A DNA stretch of 11,131 nucleotides, taken from NCBI GenBank assembly GCA_021779695.1, contig JAJYAE010000135.1, positions 1 through 11,131 on the forward strand, written 5' to 3'. The DNA is from Acidobacteriota bacterium (GTDB lineage Bacteria; Acidobacteriota; Terriglobia; Terriglobales; Acidobacteriaceae). The notes beneath the pieces are model-generated. The model saw only the letters and a list, made by a program, of their open reading frames with translations. It was not told where the DNA came from and made no database searches. The translations under genes and the position numbers were made by a program. Below are positions 1 through 6,239 of the stretch, piece after piece; positions within the stretch are counted from its first letter, which is position 1; every line of letters starts with the position of its first letter.

Positions 1-68
1 GATCTCCTCCTCGTGTGCTTGGCGGCTCACGTTCTGGAGTTTCTTGGATGGACTCCCGCAAATGTCAA
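1..68 (-). promoter_or_regulatory. Possible promoter and ribosome binding site of the next leftward gene
   Basis: On the minus strand a perfect TTGACA hexamer lies at 68-63, and an AGGAGGAG Shine-Dalgarno-like run lies at 11-4, right at the window edge. A start codon would fall just outside the window. I see no good -10 element at the right distance; the candidate bases around 40-46 read AAGAAAC. The purine run could also simply be coding sequence. The reading is that hypE is followed by a separate leftward gene with its own signals. Confidence is low because the gene itself is not visible. Confidence 0.22.
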
Positions 69-81
69 ACTTCTACTGCCA

Positions 82-98
82 CCCCGCCAGAGGCGGGG
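82..98 (-). terminator. GC-rich hairpin downstream of hypE, possible terminator
   Basis: A perfect 7-bp stem (CCCCGCC/GGCGGGG) with a 3-base loop lies 57 bases beyond the hypE stop codon in the direction of transcription. No T-tract follows it on either strand, so it is not a textbook intrinsic terminator. It could pause polymerase, protect the 3' end of the hyp transcript, or act with Rho. The position at the end of the operon is the main support. Confidence 0.35.
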
Positions 99-134
99 GG
101 CCTCCCGTGTTTGGCTAGAAAATCGGACGGAGCC

Positions 135-159
135 TTGAGTTGAGCCCCGTCGAACTCAA
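135..159 (-). repeat. Inverted repeat across the hypE stop codon
   Basis: A perfect 7-bp inverted repeat (TTGAGTT at 135-141, AACTCAA at 153-159) with an 11-base loop overlaps the hypE stop codon (156-158). A short T-run (TTTT on the minus strand near 118-121) lies further downstream. The stem is AT-rich and weak. It may contribute to transcript termination or may be coincidental. Confidence 0.22.
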
Positions 160-1238
160 CAGATGCGCGGCAACTGCTCGCCAATCTGCGTGGCGATGAC
201 GCGGTTGGCTCCCATGGCCGTGCGCGCCACCAGCATGCCCGGATGCTCAGCGGTGACGTGGCCGATGCGCGCGGCGTCCTGGCCGAGCGGATGGGCACGC
301 AGCGCGGCGAGTACGCGGTCCGCAGCCTCTGGCGCGACGAAGAAGACGGCCTTGCCCTCGTTGGCAACATAGACCGGATCGAGGCCAAGCAGTTCGCAGG
401 CGGACTGCACCTCCGGGCGCACCGGCAGGGCAGCTTCGTCGATCTCCATGCCTGCACGCGATGCGGAAGCGATCTCGTTCAACGTGGAGGCGAGACCGCC
501 GCGGGTGGGATCGCGCATTGCGTGCACGCTGCGGCCACCGGCGCCGAGTGCGTCAGCAATCAGGCCATTGAGCGCAGCGCAGTCGGAACGAATGGGGCTT
601 TCAAATTCCAGCCCCTCGCGCACGCTCATGATGGCCATGCCGTGGTCTCCGAGTGTGCCTGAAACGAGCACGACATCGCCGGGGCGGGCGCGATCGGGTC
701 CGACCAGGATGCCGGGGCGCTGAATGCCCACGCCGGCCGTGCTGATGAAGCAGCCGTCGCCGTGGCCGCGCTCAACGACCTTGGTGTCTCCGGTGACGAT
801 GTGGACGTGCGCGACGCGCGCGGCCTCAGCCATGGCATCGACGATTGCGGCAAGCTGCGCCAACGGAAAGCCTTCTTCGAGGATGAAGCTGGCGCTGAGA
901 AATTTCGGCTCCGCGCCGGAGACGGCTAGGTCGTTGACCGTGCCATTCACGGCCAGCGCGCCGATGGAGCCGCCGGGAAAAAACAGAGGCTGCACGACAA
1001 AGGAGTCGGTGCTCATGGCGATGCGCGCCGGGCCGAATCCGGGCTTGAGATCGAAGACCGCGGCATCGCCCAGGTTTTCAAGCTCTGGATTGCGAAAGGC
1101 GGGCAGAAACAGATGCTCAACCAGCTCATTGCCCAGCTTGCCGCCGCCGCCGTGGCCCATGACGATGGTGGGGTAGTCGCGGAGCGGCAAGGGGCAGGTC
1201 CAGCTGGCGAAGTCGGGCGTGTCGAGCGACTCAGTCAT
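156..1238 (-). CDS. hypE: [NiFe]-hydrogenase maturation protein HypE
   Basis: HypE is a cytoplasmic ATP-dependent dehydratase. It converts the carbamoyl group that HypF places on its C-terminal cysteine into a thiocyanate, the source of the cyanide ligands on the active-site iron. The 360-residue product matches the usual family size and ends in the hallmark PRIC, with Cys360 as the modified residue. Also visible are the glycine-rich GHGGGG (28-33), [12 protein letters not shown] (98-109), GDTKVV (150-155) and DPTRGG (243-248) motifs of the PurM/AIR-synthetase fold. The ATG at 1238 is chosen over upstream in-frame codons because AGGAG sits 5 bases before it and it overlaps the hypD stop by 8 bases, indicating translational coupling. 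It is the last gene of the hyp operon. HypF, its obligate partner, is not in the window. Confidence 0.97.
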   Translation of the reverse strand: MTESLDTPDFASWTCPLPLRDYPTIVMGHGGGGKLGNELVEHLFLPAFRNPELENLGDAAVFDLKPGFGPARIAMSTDSFVVQPLFFPGGSIGALAVNGTVNDLAVSGAEPKFLSASFILEEGFPLAQLAAIVDAMAEAARVAHVHIVTGDTKVVERGHGDGCFISTAGVGIQRPGILVGPDRARPGDVVLVSGTLGDHGMAIMSVREGLEFESPIRSDCAALNGLIADALGAGGRSVHAMRDPTRGGLASTLNEIASASRAGMEIDEAALPVRPEVQSACELLGLDPVYVANEGKAVFFVAPEAADRVLAALRAHPLGQDAARIGHVTAEHPGMLVARTAMGANRVIATQIGEQLPRIC

Positions 1239-2388
1239 GGGCAGCTCCTGCGGCTGAGTTACCGGTAAGCCCGGTCCCGGCTGCGGCCAACTGCTCGGCA
1301 CTGAGGAAACGGCCGTAGTTGTAATAGGCCGCGCAGGCGCCTTCACTGGAAACCATGGTTGCGCCGAGCGGATGGCGGGGCGTGCACTCCTTGCCGAAGG
1401 CCTGGCACGCTGCAGGCCGGATGGCGCCGCGCAGCACGTCGCCCGAGCGGCAGAGCGGCGACTCGACCGTGCGGATGCCGGAAAGATGGAAACGCTCCTC
1501 AGCGTCAAAGTCGCGATAGGCCGCGCTGAGCCGCCAGCCGCTGCGCGGGATGACACCGATGCCGCGCCAACTGCGGTCCGTGACTTCAAAGACCTCGCGC
1601 AAAAGCGCCTGCGCGGCCTGATTGCCCTCGTAGTGCACGACGCGCTCGTAGGCGTTCTCGACCTCATGACGGCCGGACTCAAGCTGCAACACGGCGCGGC
1701 GGATGCCGTCGAGCAGGTCCAGTGGCTCAAAGCCGGTGACGACGATGGGGATGCGAAACCTCTCAGCCAGCGGTGGGTATTCCCAGTAGCCCATCACGCT
1801 GCAGACGTGACCGGCAGCAAGGAAGGCCTGGATCTGATTGCCGGGTGCACTCATGATGGCCTCAATCGCAGGCGGCACGAGTACATGGGACACGAGGAGC
1901 GAGAAGTTGCGCAGTCCGCGCCGTTTGGCCACGTGCACGCTCATGGCGTTGGCCGGGGCCGTGGTTTCAAAGCCGACTCCGAAGAAGACAACCTGCTTGT
2001 CCGGATTCTTCGCAGCGAGTTCGACAGCGTCGAGAGGCGAGTAAACGATGCGGACATCGCCGCCACGGCCCTTGACCTGGAAGAGGTCGCCTTCTGTGCC
2101 GGGCACGCGGAGCATGTCTCCAAAACTGCAGAAGAGGACGCCAGGCTGGGCGGCGATAGCGAGCGCCTTGTCAATCAGCTCCAGCGGCGTGACGCAGACC
2201 GGGCAGCCGGGACCATGCACCATCTCAACGCCGGCGGGCAGCATCTGGTCGATGCCGTTTTTAATGATGGAGTGAGTCTGGCCGCCGCAGACCTCCATAA
2301 TCTTCCAGGGGCGCGTGGTGACGGCGTGAATCTCCCGCGCGATGCGCTGGGCAATTTCGCCGTTGCGAAACTCGGTGAGGTACTTCAT
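1231..2388 (-). CDS. hypD: [NiFe]-hydrogenase maturation protein HypD
   Basis: HypD is the iron-sulfur scaffold protein which, in complex with HypC, assembles the Fe(CN)2CO unit before its transfer to the hydrogenase large subunit. The 385-residue product has the expected features. CGGQTH (34-39) carries the cysteine thought to bind iron, and HGPGCPVC (58-65) carries the redox cysteine pair. GFETTAP (139-145) and GHVCSVMG (193-200) are also present. The C-terminal cysteines 313, 328, 335 and 352 have the spacing (15, 7, 17) of the family's [4Fe-4S] ligands, followed by [10 protein letters not shown]. The ATG at 2388 gives the canonical MKYL start and overlaps the hypC stop in an ATGA; an upstream TTG at 2415 lacks a ribosome binding site. 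A GGGAG run lies about 12 bases upstream, so translation probably depends on coupling to hypC. Confidence 0.97.
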   Translation of the reverse strand: MKYLTEFRNGEIAQRIAREIHAVTTRPWKIMEVCGGQTHSIIKNGIDQMLPAGVEMVHGPGCPVCVTPLELIDKALAIAAQPGVLFCSFGDMLRVPGTEGDLFQVKGRGGDVRIVYSPLDAVELAAKNPDKQVVFFGVGFETTAPANAMSVHVAKRRGLRNFSLLVSHVLVPPAIEAIMSAPGNQIQAFLAAGHVCSVMGYWEYPPLAERFRIPIVVTGFEPLDLLDGIRRAVLQLESGRHEVENAYERVVHYEGNQAAQALLREVFEVTDRSWRGIGVIPRSGWRLSAAYRDFDAEERFHLSGIRTVESPLCRSGDVLRGAIRPAACQAFGKECTPRHPLGATMVSSEGACAAYYNYGRFLSAEQLAAAGTGLTGNSAAGAAHD

Positions 2389-2702
2389 TGGGAATCGCAG
2401 CTCCCGTCCGGGCAATTGGACTGCGGCGCGCTGGCCGCACGGGCAAGCTGCTCTTCTTCGCCGGCCAATTCCTCGTCGAGGACGCCCATCTGGCGGAAGG
2501 CGTCCAGCGTCTCCTCGGCCGTCTGCTGGTCAATCTTGGAGATGGCAAAGCCTACATGGACAAGGGTATAGTCGCCGACCTCAACTTCAGGTACGTAGTC
2601 CATACAGACGCGCTTCACCACACCGCCGAAGTTGACACGCCCAACTCGCAGGCCGCCTTCGGTGACAATTTCCTCTACTTTGCCGGGTATCGCAAGGCAC
2701 AT
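2385..2702 (-). CDS. hypC: [NiFe]-hydrogenase maturation chaperone HypC/HybG family
   Basis: HypC is a small chaperone that binds HypD during assembly of the Fe(CN)2CO group and then delivers it to the hydrogenase large-subunit precursor. The start MCLAIPG is diagnostic: Cys2, exposed after Met removal, is the ligand and contact residue. VNFGGV (23-28) and [14 protein letters not shown] (45-58) follow the family pattern. The ATG at 2702 is preferred over a GTG at 2711 because the GTG lies inside the AAGGTGG Shine-Dalgarno (2714-2708), which is 5 bases from the ATG. At 105 residues it is longer than most HypC proteins (about 75-95). The extra tail is acidic, then small-residue-rich, and ends in CPDGSC (97-102). 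The gene overlaps hypD by 4 bases and is separated from the upstream DUF1801 gene by 53 bases, the largest gap in the operon. Confidence 0.95.
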   Translation of the reverse strand: MCLAIPGKVEEIVTEGGLRVGRVNFGGVVKRVCMDYVPEVEVGDYTLVHVGFAISKIDQQTAEETLDAFRQMGVLDEELAGEEEQLARAASAPQSNCPDGSCDSQ

Positions 2703-2711
2703 GGCAACCAC

Positions 2712-2717
2712 CTTATA
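2712..2717 (-). promoter_or_regulatory. Candidate internal -10 element before hypC
   Basis: TATAAG (5 of 6 matches to TATAAT) is read on the minus strand at 2717-2712. A transcript from it would begin near 2706, only a few bases before the hypC ATG, and would be almost leaderless. The element overlaps the Shine-Dalgarno used by read-through mRNA, so the resemblance could be accidental. No good -35 hexamer is visible, as expected for an activator-dependent promoter. The centre of the Crp/Fnr-like box at 2740-2755 would then sit at about -41.5. Confidence 0.35.
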
Positions 2718-2739
2718 CCGTGAGCAGGAAAAGGCAAGA

Positions 2740-2755
2740 TGTGATTTGCATCACT
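2740..2755. promoter_or_regulatory. Crp/Fnr-type operator-like palindrome upstream of hypC
   Basis: The sequence TGTGA-N6-TCACT matches the Crp consensus TGTGA-N6-TCACA at 9 of 10 positions. It also reads as GTGAT-N4-ATCAC, the Fnr/Dnr-like layout. It lies in the gap directly after the DUF1801 stop codon and 38 bases before the hypC start. Crp/Fnr-family activators commonly bind at -41.5, which fits the candidate -10 at 2717-2712. In Escherichia coli, an Fnr-dependent promoter inside hypA drives the downstream hyp genes, so anaerobic or metabolic control of hypCDE here would have a precedent. Binding is inferred, not shown. Confidence 0.45.
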
Positions 2756-3166
2756 TCATCGAGAGCCTTTGGCGACTTCCCTGCTCTCGTTTTCGACGAC
2801 CCGAGCCTTGACCATCTTCCTGACCAGCGCCGCGGGCAGGGGCTTGTCGACCGGAAACTGCAGCGTGCCCTTGGAGGTGCGGTAACCAGCGAGCTCGTCC
2901 TGCATGGCGTCCGTGAGCGAGGCCTGCATGGGGAAGAAACTACAGTGACTCTTAAAGGCTGCGTAGGCCACCAGCGCGCCGTGGTAGCGGAAGGCGGGCA
3001 TGCCATAGCTGATGCACTCGGTGGCGGCCCTGGGTGCGGCGGCGCGGATTCGGTCGCGCAGAGTGCGCAGAGTCGCCTGCGCTGGCTCCGGCACGCGGGC
3101 CAGATAGGCCTCCACGGCAGCTGCGCCATCTTCCGGGCGAGTGCTTCCCTTCTTCGCAGGTTTCAT
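2756..3166 (-). CDS. DUF1801 (YdhG-like) small protein inside the hyp operon
   Basis: The 136-residue soluble protein belongs to the DUF1801 family, recognised by YGMPAFRYHG (54-63) followed by VAYAAFKSHCSFFPM (66-80) and the basic C-terminal helix region. The fold resembles CyaY/frataxin and YjbR, and Bacillus subtilis YdhG (Fra) has been described as a frataxin-like iron chaperone. Most members have no assigned role. The ATG at 3166 is chosen over an upstream in-frame start because a strong GGGAGG sits 6 bases before it. No signal peptide or membrane segment is visible. The gene lies 32 bases after hypB and 53 before hypC on the same strand, so it is very probably co-transcribed with them. 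A role in iron supply to HypCD is an attractive inference from position, but a passenger gene is equally possible. Confidence 0.9.
   Translation of the reverse strand: MKPAKKGSTRPEDGAAAVEAYLARVPEPAQATLRTLRDRIRAAAPRAATECISYGMPAFRYHGALVAYAAFKSHCSFFPMQASLTDAMQDELAGYRTSKGTLQFPVDKPLPAALVRKMVKARVVENESREVAKGSR
3054..3073 (-). repeat. 20-base repeat, copy 1 (in DUF1801 gene)
   Basis: Two tandem copies of the 9-base unit ACTCTGCGC followed by GA (minus strand) encode TLRTLR in residues 32-37 of the DUF1801 protein. The identical 20 bases occur in hypB at 3698-3717, in the same reading frame. Confidence 0.8.
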
Positions 3167-3198
3167 CGTCGACCTCCCAATCCCGGGCCCGTTGGCTG

Positions 3199-3870
3199 TT
3201 ATCCGGCCGGCTGCCTGGTTCGCTGGCTTTCCAGGTAGTCGAGCCACTCGGCCATACCTGCTCCGGTCTTCGCAGAGGTTTCAATGATGCGGATGCCGGG
3301 GCGAATCTCGTTGAGATTGCGGAGCGCGGCTTCGCGGTCAAAGCCGCAGGGGCCGGCGAGATCCATCTTGGTAATCACAGCGGTATCGGCAGAGTTGAAG
3401 AGCGTGGGGTACTTGAGCGGCTTGTCTTCCCCCTCTGTCACGGAAAGCAGCGCCACACGGATGCGCTCGCCGAGGTCATAGCTGGACGGGCAAACGAGGT
3501 TGCCGACGTTCTCGATAAAGAGGTAGTCGAGCACGTCAAGATCCCAGCCGTCGAGATACCTGCCGACCATCTCGGCTTCAAGATGGCAGATGCCATGGGT
3601 ATTGATCTGGCGGACGGGCGCGCCACTGGCGGCGAGGCGGCGGGCGTCGTTGTCGGTTTCCAGATCGCCCACCAGCGCAGCCACGCGTGCACCGCCTTCG
3701 CGCAGAGTGCGCAGAGTGCGCTCCAGAAAGGTGGTCTTGCCGGTGCCGGGACTGGAGACGAGGTTGAGCGCCAGGACGCCGGCCGAGGAGAATCGTTCGC
3801 GCAGCGCGCGTGCCAGCTCGTCATTCTTCTTCAGGATTCCCTGTCTCAGTTCGACAATGCGTGTGGTCAT
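3199..3870 (-). CDS. hypB: Nickel-insertion GTPase HypB
   Basis: HypB is a SIMIBI-class GTPase that, with HypA, delivers nickel to the hydrogenase large subunit after the iron group is in place. The 223-residue protein has a P-loop SSPGTGKTT (39-47), GDLETDNDA (68-76), the conserved FIENVGNLVCP (118-128) and TKMD (167-170) in the position of NKxD. The G-domain metal site is intact: Cys95-His96 in GICHLEA and Cys127, with the same 32-residue spacing as Cys166/His167/Cys198 of the E. coli protein. The N-terminal CxxCGC nickel site and the histidine-rich storage stretch found in some HypB proteins are absent. The ATG at 3870 overlaps the hypA stop in an ATGA, with GGAG 9 bases upstream. A tandem 9-base repeat encodes TLRTLR at 52-57. 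Confidence 0.97.
   Translation of the reverse strand: MTTRIVELRQGILKKNDELARALRERFSSAGVLALNLVSSPGTGKTTFLERTLRTLREGGARVAALVGDLETDNDARRLAASGAPVRQINTHGICHLEAEMVGRYLDGWDLDVLDYLFIENVGNLVCPSSYDLGERIRVALLSVTEGEDKPLKYPTLFNSADTAVITKMDLAGPCGFDREAALRNLNEIRPGIRIIETSAKTGAGMAEWLDYLESQRTRQPAG
3698..3717 (-). repeat. 20-base repeat, copy 2 (in hypB)
   Basis: This is the same two-unit ACTCTGCGC tandem plus GA as at 3054-3073, encoding TLRTLR at residues 52-57 of HypB, just after the P-loop helix. The copies are 644 bases apart and on the same strand. Confidence 0.8.
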
Positions 3871-4229
3871 GCCTGTATCTCCGGCTCTTCAAGTTCGATG
3901 GCTTCAATCTCCAGCTCGCGCCCCTGCCTCACGTCATGCGCGGGCTCGCCGCAACTGGGGCAGCGAAAGCTCTGCACACCCGGCAATGAGCCGTCGCGAC
4001 CGCAATGGGTGCAATGAATGACCACCGGCTGCACATGCACGCGCAGACGGGAGCCAGCCAGTGGCGTGCCTTCCGTCGCAATGCCGTAGCAGAACTGCAA
4101 TGAGTCTTCGACGACTGCGGCGAGTGCGCCGAGACGCAGGCGCACCTCCACAACCCGCGCGCCGGGATAGGCGACGAGCGACGCCGTAACGGAGTCGACG
4201 ATGCTGGAGGCGATCGAAAGCTCGTGCAT
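3867..4229 (-). CDS. hypA: Nickel metallochaperone HypA
   Basis: HypA binds nickel and passes it, with HypB, to the hydrogenase large subunit; in some organisms it also serves urease. The 120-residue protein starts with MHE, whose His2 and N-terminal amine form the nickel site. It has the structural zinc ribbon CTHC (73-76) and CPSC (90-93). The length is typical. The ATG at 4229 must be the start because the nickel site requires the N-terminal MHE. No Shine-Dalgarno is visible before it. A TACAAT -10-like element ends 9 bases upstream, so the mRNA may be leaderless or nearly so. It is the first gene of the operon, is divergent from the aminotransferase gene, and overlaps hypB by 4 bases. Confidence 0.96.
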   Translation of the reverse strand: MHELSIASSIVDSVTASLVAYPGARVVEVRLRLGALAAVVEDSLQFCYGIATEGTPLAGSRLRVHVQPVVIHCTHCGRDGSLPGVQSFRCPSCGEPAHDVRQGRELEIEAIELEEPEIQA

Positions 4230-4238
4230 GAAAGCATG

Positions 4239-4244
4239 ATTGTA
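4239..4244 (-). promoter_or_regulatory. Candidate -10 element of the hyp operon
   Basis: TACAAT (5 of 6 matches to TATAAT) is read on the minus strand at 4244-4239. Transcription would begin near 4232, leaving 0-4 bases before the hypA ATG. A TTGCCA hexamer at 4264-4259 could act as -35, but the 14-base spacer is short. An activator or another sigma factor may therefore be involved. Confidence 0.45.
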
Positions 4245-4267
4245 CGCCGCGGCGAGGTTGGCAACCT
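4245..4267. promoter_or_regulatory. Two abutting palindromes in the hypA promoter region
   Basis: A perfect 10-bp palindrome CGCCGCGGCG (4245-4254) is followed at once by a perfect 6-1-6 palindrome AGGTTGGCAACCT (4255-4267). Together they fill the spacer and -35 region of the putative hypA promoter, between the two divergent transcripts. That is a natural place for a repressor or activator site. Short GC palindromes arise easily in such DNA, so operator function is an inference. Confidence 0.3.
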
Positions 4268-4294
4268 GTGCCGCAGCGCACCGCGGCGCAGTTG

Positions 4295-4314
4295 TAAGAT
4301 GGCACTGAAAGGGA
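4295..4314 (+). promoter_or_regulatory. Candidate -10 element and ribosome binding site of the aminotransferase gene
   Basis: TAAGAT (4295-4300) is a 4-of-6 match to the -10 consensus. AAAGGGA (4308-4314) is a purine-rich ribosome binding site 7 bases before the GTG start at 4322. No convincing -35 hexamer is seen. The ribosome binding site is the stronger of the two signals and supports the GTG start. Confidence 0.4.
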
Positions 4315-4321
4315 CTTCCCC

Positions 4322-5512
4322 GTGACTCACGCCGCTGCGCCCCACCCGCATACGACCTCCCGCCTGGCCCTGAGCGAACTGGCTCCCGGAGCGATGCAGT
4401 CCGAGATTCGCGCCATGACCACGGAGTGCGATCGCATCGGCGGCATCAATCTGGCGCAGGGCGTGTGTGACACGCCGGTGCCCGCGCCTGTGGAGGCGGA
4501 GGCCATCGCGGCGATTCGCGCGGGCCACAACATCTACACGCGGCTGGACGGCATTGCGCGACTGCGCGAGGCGATTGCGCAGAAGCAGCAGCGGGACTAC
4601 GGCCTGCAGTATGACTCGGAGACTGAGGTGCTCGTTGCGTCCGGCGCCACGGCGGGATTGCATGCGGCGGCGATGGCGCTCCTGAATCCGCACGACGAGG
4701 TGCTGCTGTTTGAGCCGTTCTACGGCTACCACATGGCCACGCTGAAATCGATGCGCGTGAAGCCGGTGCTGGTGCCGCTGGCTGAGCCGAACTGGGCGCT
4801 GGACGTGGACGCGCTGCATGCGGCCATCACGCCGCGCACCAAGGCGATTCTGCTGAACACGCCGGCCAACCCGAGCGGCAAGGTGTTTTCGCGCAGGGAG
4901 ATTGAAGCGATTGCCGATGCCTGCCGCGAGCATGACCTGTTCCTTTTTACGGACGAGATCTACGAGTATTTCGTGTACGACGGCGCGGAGCACATCTGCC
5001 CTGCGACTCTCGAAGGCATGCGCGAGCGGACGATTGTGCTGTCGGGCTTCTCGAAGACGTTTTCGGTGACAGGATGGCGTCTGGGCTATGCCACGGCCGA
5101 CGCAAAGTGGATGGCGGCGATGGCGTACTTCCACGACCTGACGTATGTGTGCGCGCCCTCGGCTTTGCAGCACGGCGCGGCCGCAGGGCTGGAGCAACTG
5201 CCGCCGTCGTTTTACACGCAACTGGCTGCCGACCACCGCGTCAAGCGCGAAAAGATTGTGGCGGCGCTGCGCGATGCGGGCATGGAGCCGGGCGTGCCGG
5301 CGGGCGCGTATTACGTGCTGGCAAAGACGACGGGGCTGAAGGGCAGGACCGCTGCGGAAAAGGCGCGGTATCTGCTGGCGGCCACCGGCGTGGCGGCCGT
5401 GGCGGGGTCGGCATTCTTCCGGCATGGACGTGGCGAAGACTTGCTGCGGTTCTGCTTTGCCAAGAAGGACGCGGACCTGGACGAAGCCTGCGCGCGGCTG
5501 CGCCGGCTGTGA
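4322..5512 (+). CDS. PLP-dependent class I/II aminotransferase
   Basis: This is a fold-type I aminotransferase that transfers an amino group from an amino acid to a 2-oxo acid; the substrate cannot be read from sequence. In the 396-residue protein I see the substrate-loop region GGINLAQG (40-47), NTPANPSGKVF (179-189) with Asn183, and DEIYEYFVYDG (211-221) with Asp211 contacting the PLP ring nitrogen and Tyr214. SGFSKTFSVTGWRLGY (241-256) carries Lys245 as the Schiff-base lysine. Arg376 in LLRFCFA probably binds the substrate carboxylate. The overall pattern resembles the kynurenine/methionine/aspartate aminotransferase group (subgroup I-gamma-like). The start is GTG with AAAGGGA 7 bases upstream. 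The gene is transcribed alone, divergent from hypA and convergent with lrgB (22-base gap). No link to hydrogenase maturation is evident. Confidence 0.93.
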   Translation: MTHAAAPHPHTTSRLALSELAPGAMQSEIRAMTTECDRIGGINLAQGVCDTPVPAPVEAEAIAAIRAGHNIYTRLDGIARLREAIAQKQQRDYGLQYDSETEVLVASGATAGLHAAAMALLNPHDEVLLFEPFYGYHMATLKSMRVKPVLVPLAEPNWALDVDALHAAITPRTKAILLNTPANPSGKVFSRREIEAIADACREHDLFLFTDEIYEYFVYDGAEHICPATLEGMRERTIVLSGFSKTFSVTGWRLGYATADAKWMAAMAYFHDLTYVCAPSALQHGAAAGLEQLPPSFYTQLAADHRVKREKIVAALRDAGMEPGVPAGAYYVLAKTTGLKGRTAAEKARYLLAATGVAAVAGSAFFRHGRGEDLLRFCFAKKDADLDEACARLRRL

Positions 5513-5534
5513 GCGTGCAACCACAAAGTACCGC

Positions 5535-6239
5535 TCAGGGCTTTGCATAGCGGAGCAGCAGGGCGAGCAGGACGGCGAGCAGCGACGTGACCACGCCGGA
5601 TGCGGCCATAGCCCATGAGGAGACGGCGGCCTGCAGTTCAGAACGGCGGACCAGGCTTGCGGTGCCGATGCCGTGGGAGGCGGAGCCGATTGCCACGCCG
5701 ACGGAACGGTCCTCGCGGACGCGAAAGAGCGCGAGGATGACGGGTCCGAAGGTGGCTCCGAGCACGCCGGCGAGAATCACCAGCGCGACGGTGATTTGAG
5801 GAATGCCGCCGAGTTCGCGGGCGACTTCAACGGCGATGGGCGTGGTGACGGATTTGGGCACGGCGGACATGGCCACGGCGATGGGCGCGCCGAGCAGCCA
5901 AGCTGTGCCGCCTGCGGTGGCCATGCCGACGACAGCGCCTGCGACCACAACAAGAAGTAGACGCGGCAGCGAACGCCGGAGCCGCTTGCCGTTGCGATAC
6001 ATGGGCACAGCCAGCGCAACCGTAGCCGGGCCAAGCCACCACGTCAGGAAGTCGCCACCGCGGTTGTAGTCGGCATAGGAAATGTGCGCGGCGAGCAGCA
6101 GGGCGACAATCGGCACGCAGGCGGCCACAATAGGCGGAACCCAGCGCCAGCGCCGGTGGAGCGCAAGCGCGACGCCATAGCAGAGGAGCGTGAAGGCGAT
6201 GCTGAAGACCGGATGGCGCAGCGCGGTAAGGACAGTCAT
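5535..6239 (-). CDS. lrgB: LrgB/CidB family inner-membrane protein
   Basis: This 234-residue, strongly hydrophobic membrane protein has about six or seven predicted transmembrane stretches. It carries the family signatures LGPATVALAVPMY (69-81), AVPKSVTTPIA (126-136), GVLGATFGP (158-166) and SASHGIGTAS (186-195). The LrgAB/CidAB families were first linked to control of murein hydrolase activity and cell death in Staphylococcus. Later work ties related pairs to pyruvate uptake in Bacillus and Streptococcus, and the fused plant homologue PLGG1 carries glycolate/glycerate. A small-organic-acid transport role is therefore a reasonable hypothesis. The ATG at 6239 overlaps the lrgA stop in an ATGA, with GAGG 8-9 bases upstream. 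No LytSR-like regulator is in the window. Confidence 0.9.
   Translation of the reverse strand: MTVLTALRHPVFSIAFTLLCYGVALALHRRWRWVPPIVAACVPIVALLLAAHISYADYNRGGDFLTWWLGPATVALAVPMYRNGKRLRRSLPRLLLVVVAGAVVGMATAGGTAWLLGAPIAVAMSAVPKSVTTPIAVEVARELGGIPQITVALVILAGVLGATFGPVILALFRVREDRSVGVAIGSASHGIGTASLVRRSELQAAVSSWAMAASGVVTSLLAVLLALLLRYAKP

Noticed and set aside
1239..1730. N-terminal extension of hypE to an upstream in-frame start
   Set aside because: The extra 164 residues are Arg/Ser/Ala-rich and overlap hypD in another frame. The family start and AGGAG both support the ATG at 1238.
1372..2571. Plus-strand open frame (399 codons) opposite hypD and hypC
   Set aside because: It lies opposite two confident Hyp genes and shows no recognisable domain or start signal.
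3199..3247. Longer start for the DUF1801 gene at 3247, overlapping hypB
   Set aside because: The ATG at 3166 has a strong GGGAGG 6 bases upstream and gives the normal family N-terminus. The extension would re-read the hypB 3' end.
5510..5537. Inverted repeat TGAGCG/CGCTCA between the convergent aminotransferase and lrgB genes, possible bidirectional terminator
   Set aside because: The stem is only 6 bp with a 16-base loop, and half of it is the two TGA stop codons facing each other. There is no T-run.
3929..5548. Antisense open frame (539 codons) opposite the aminotransferase gene and hypA
   Set aside because: It spans two unrelated real genes and the intergenic region, and its translation is Arg/Gln/His-rich without motifs. 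It is a frame shadow of high GC3 coding sequence.
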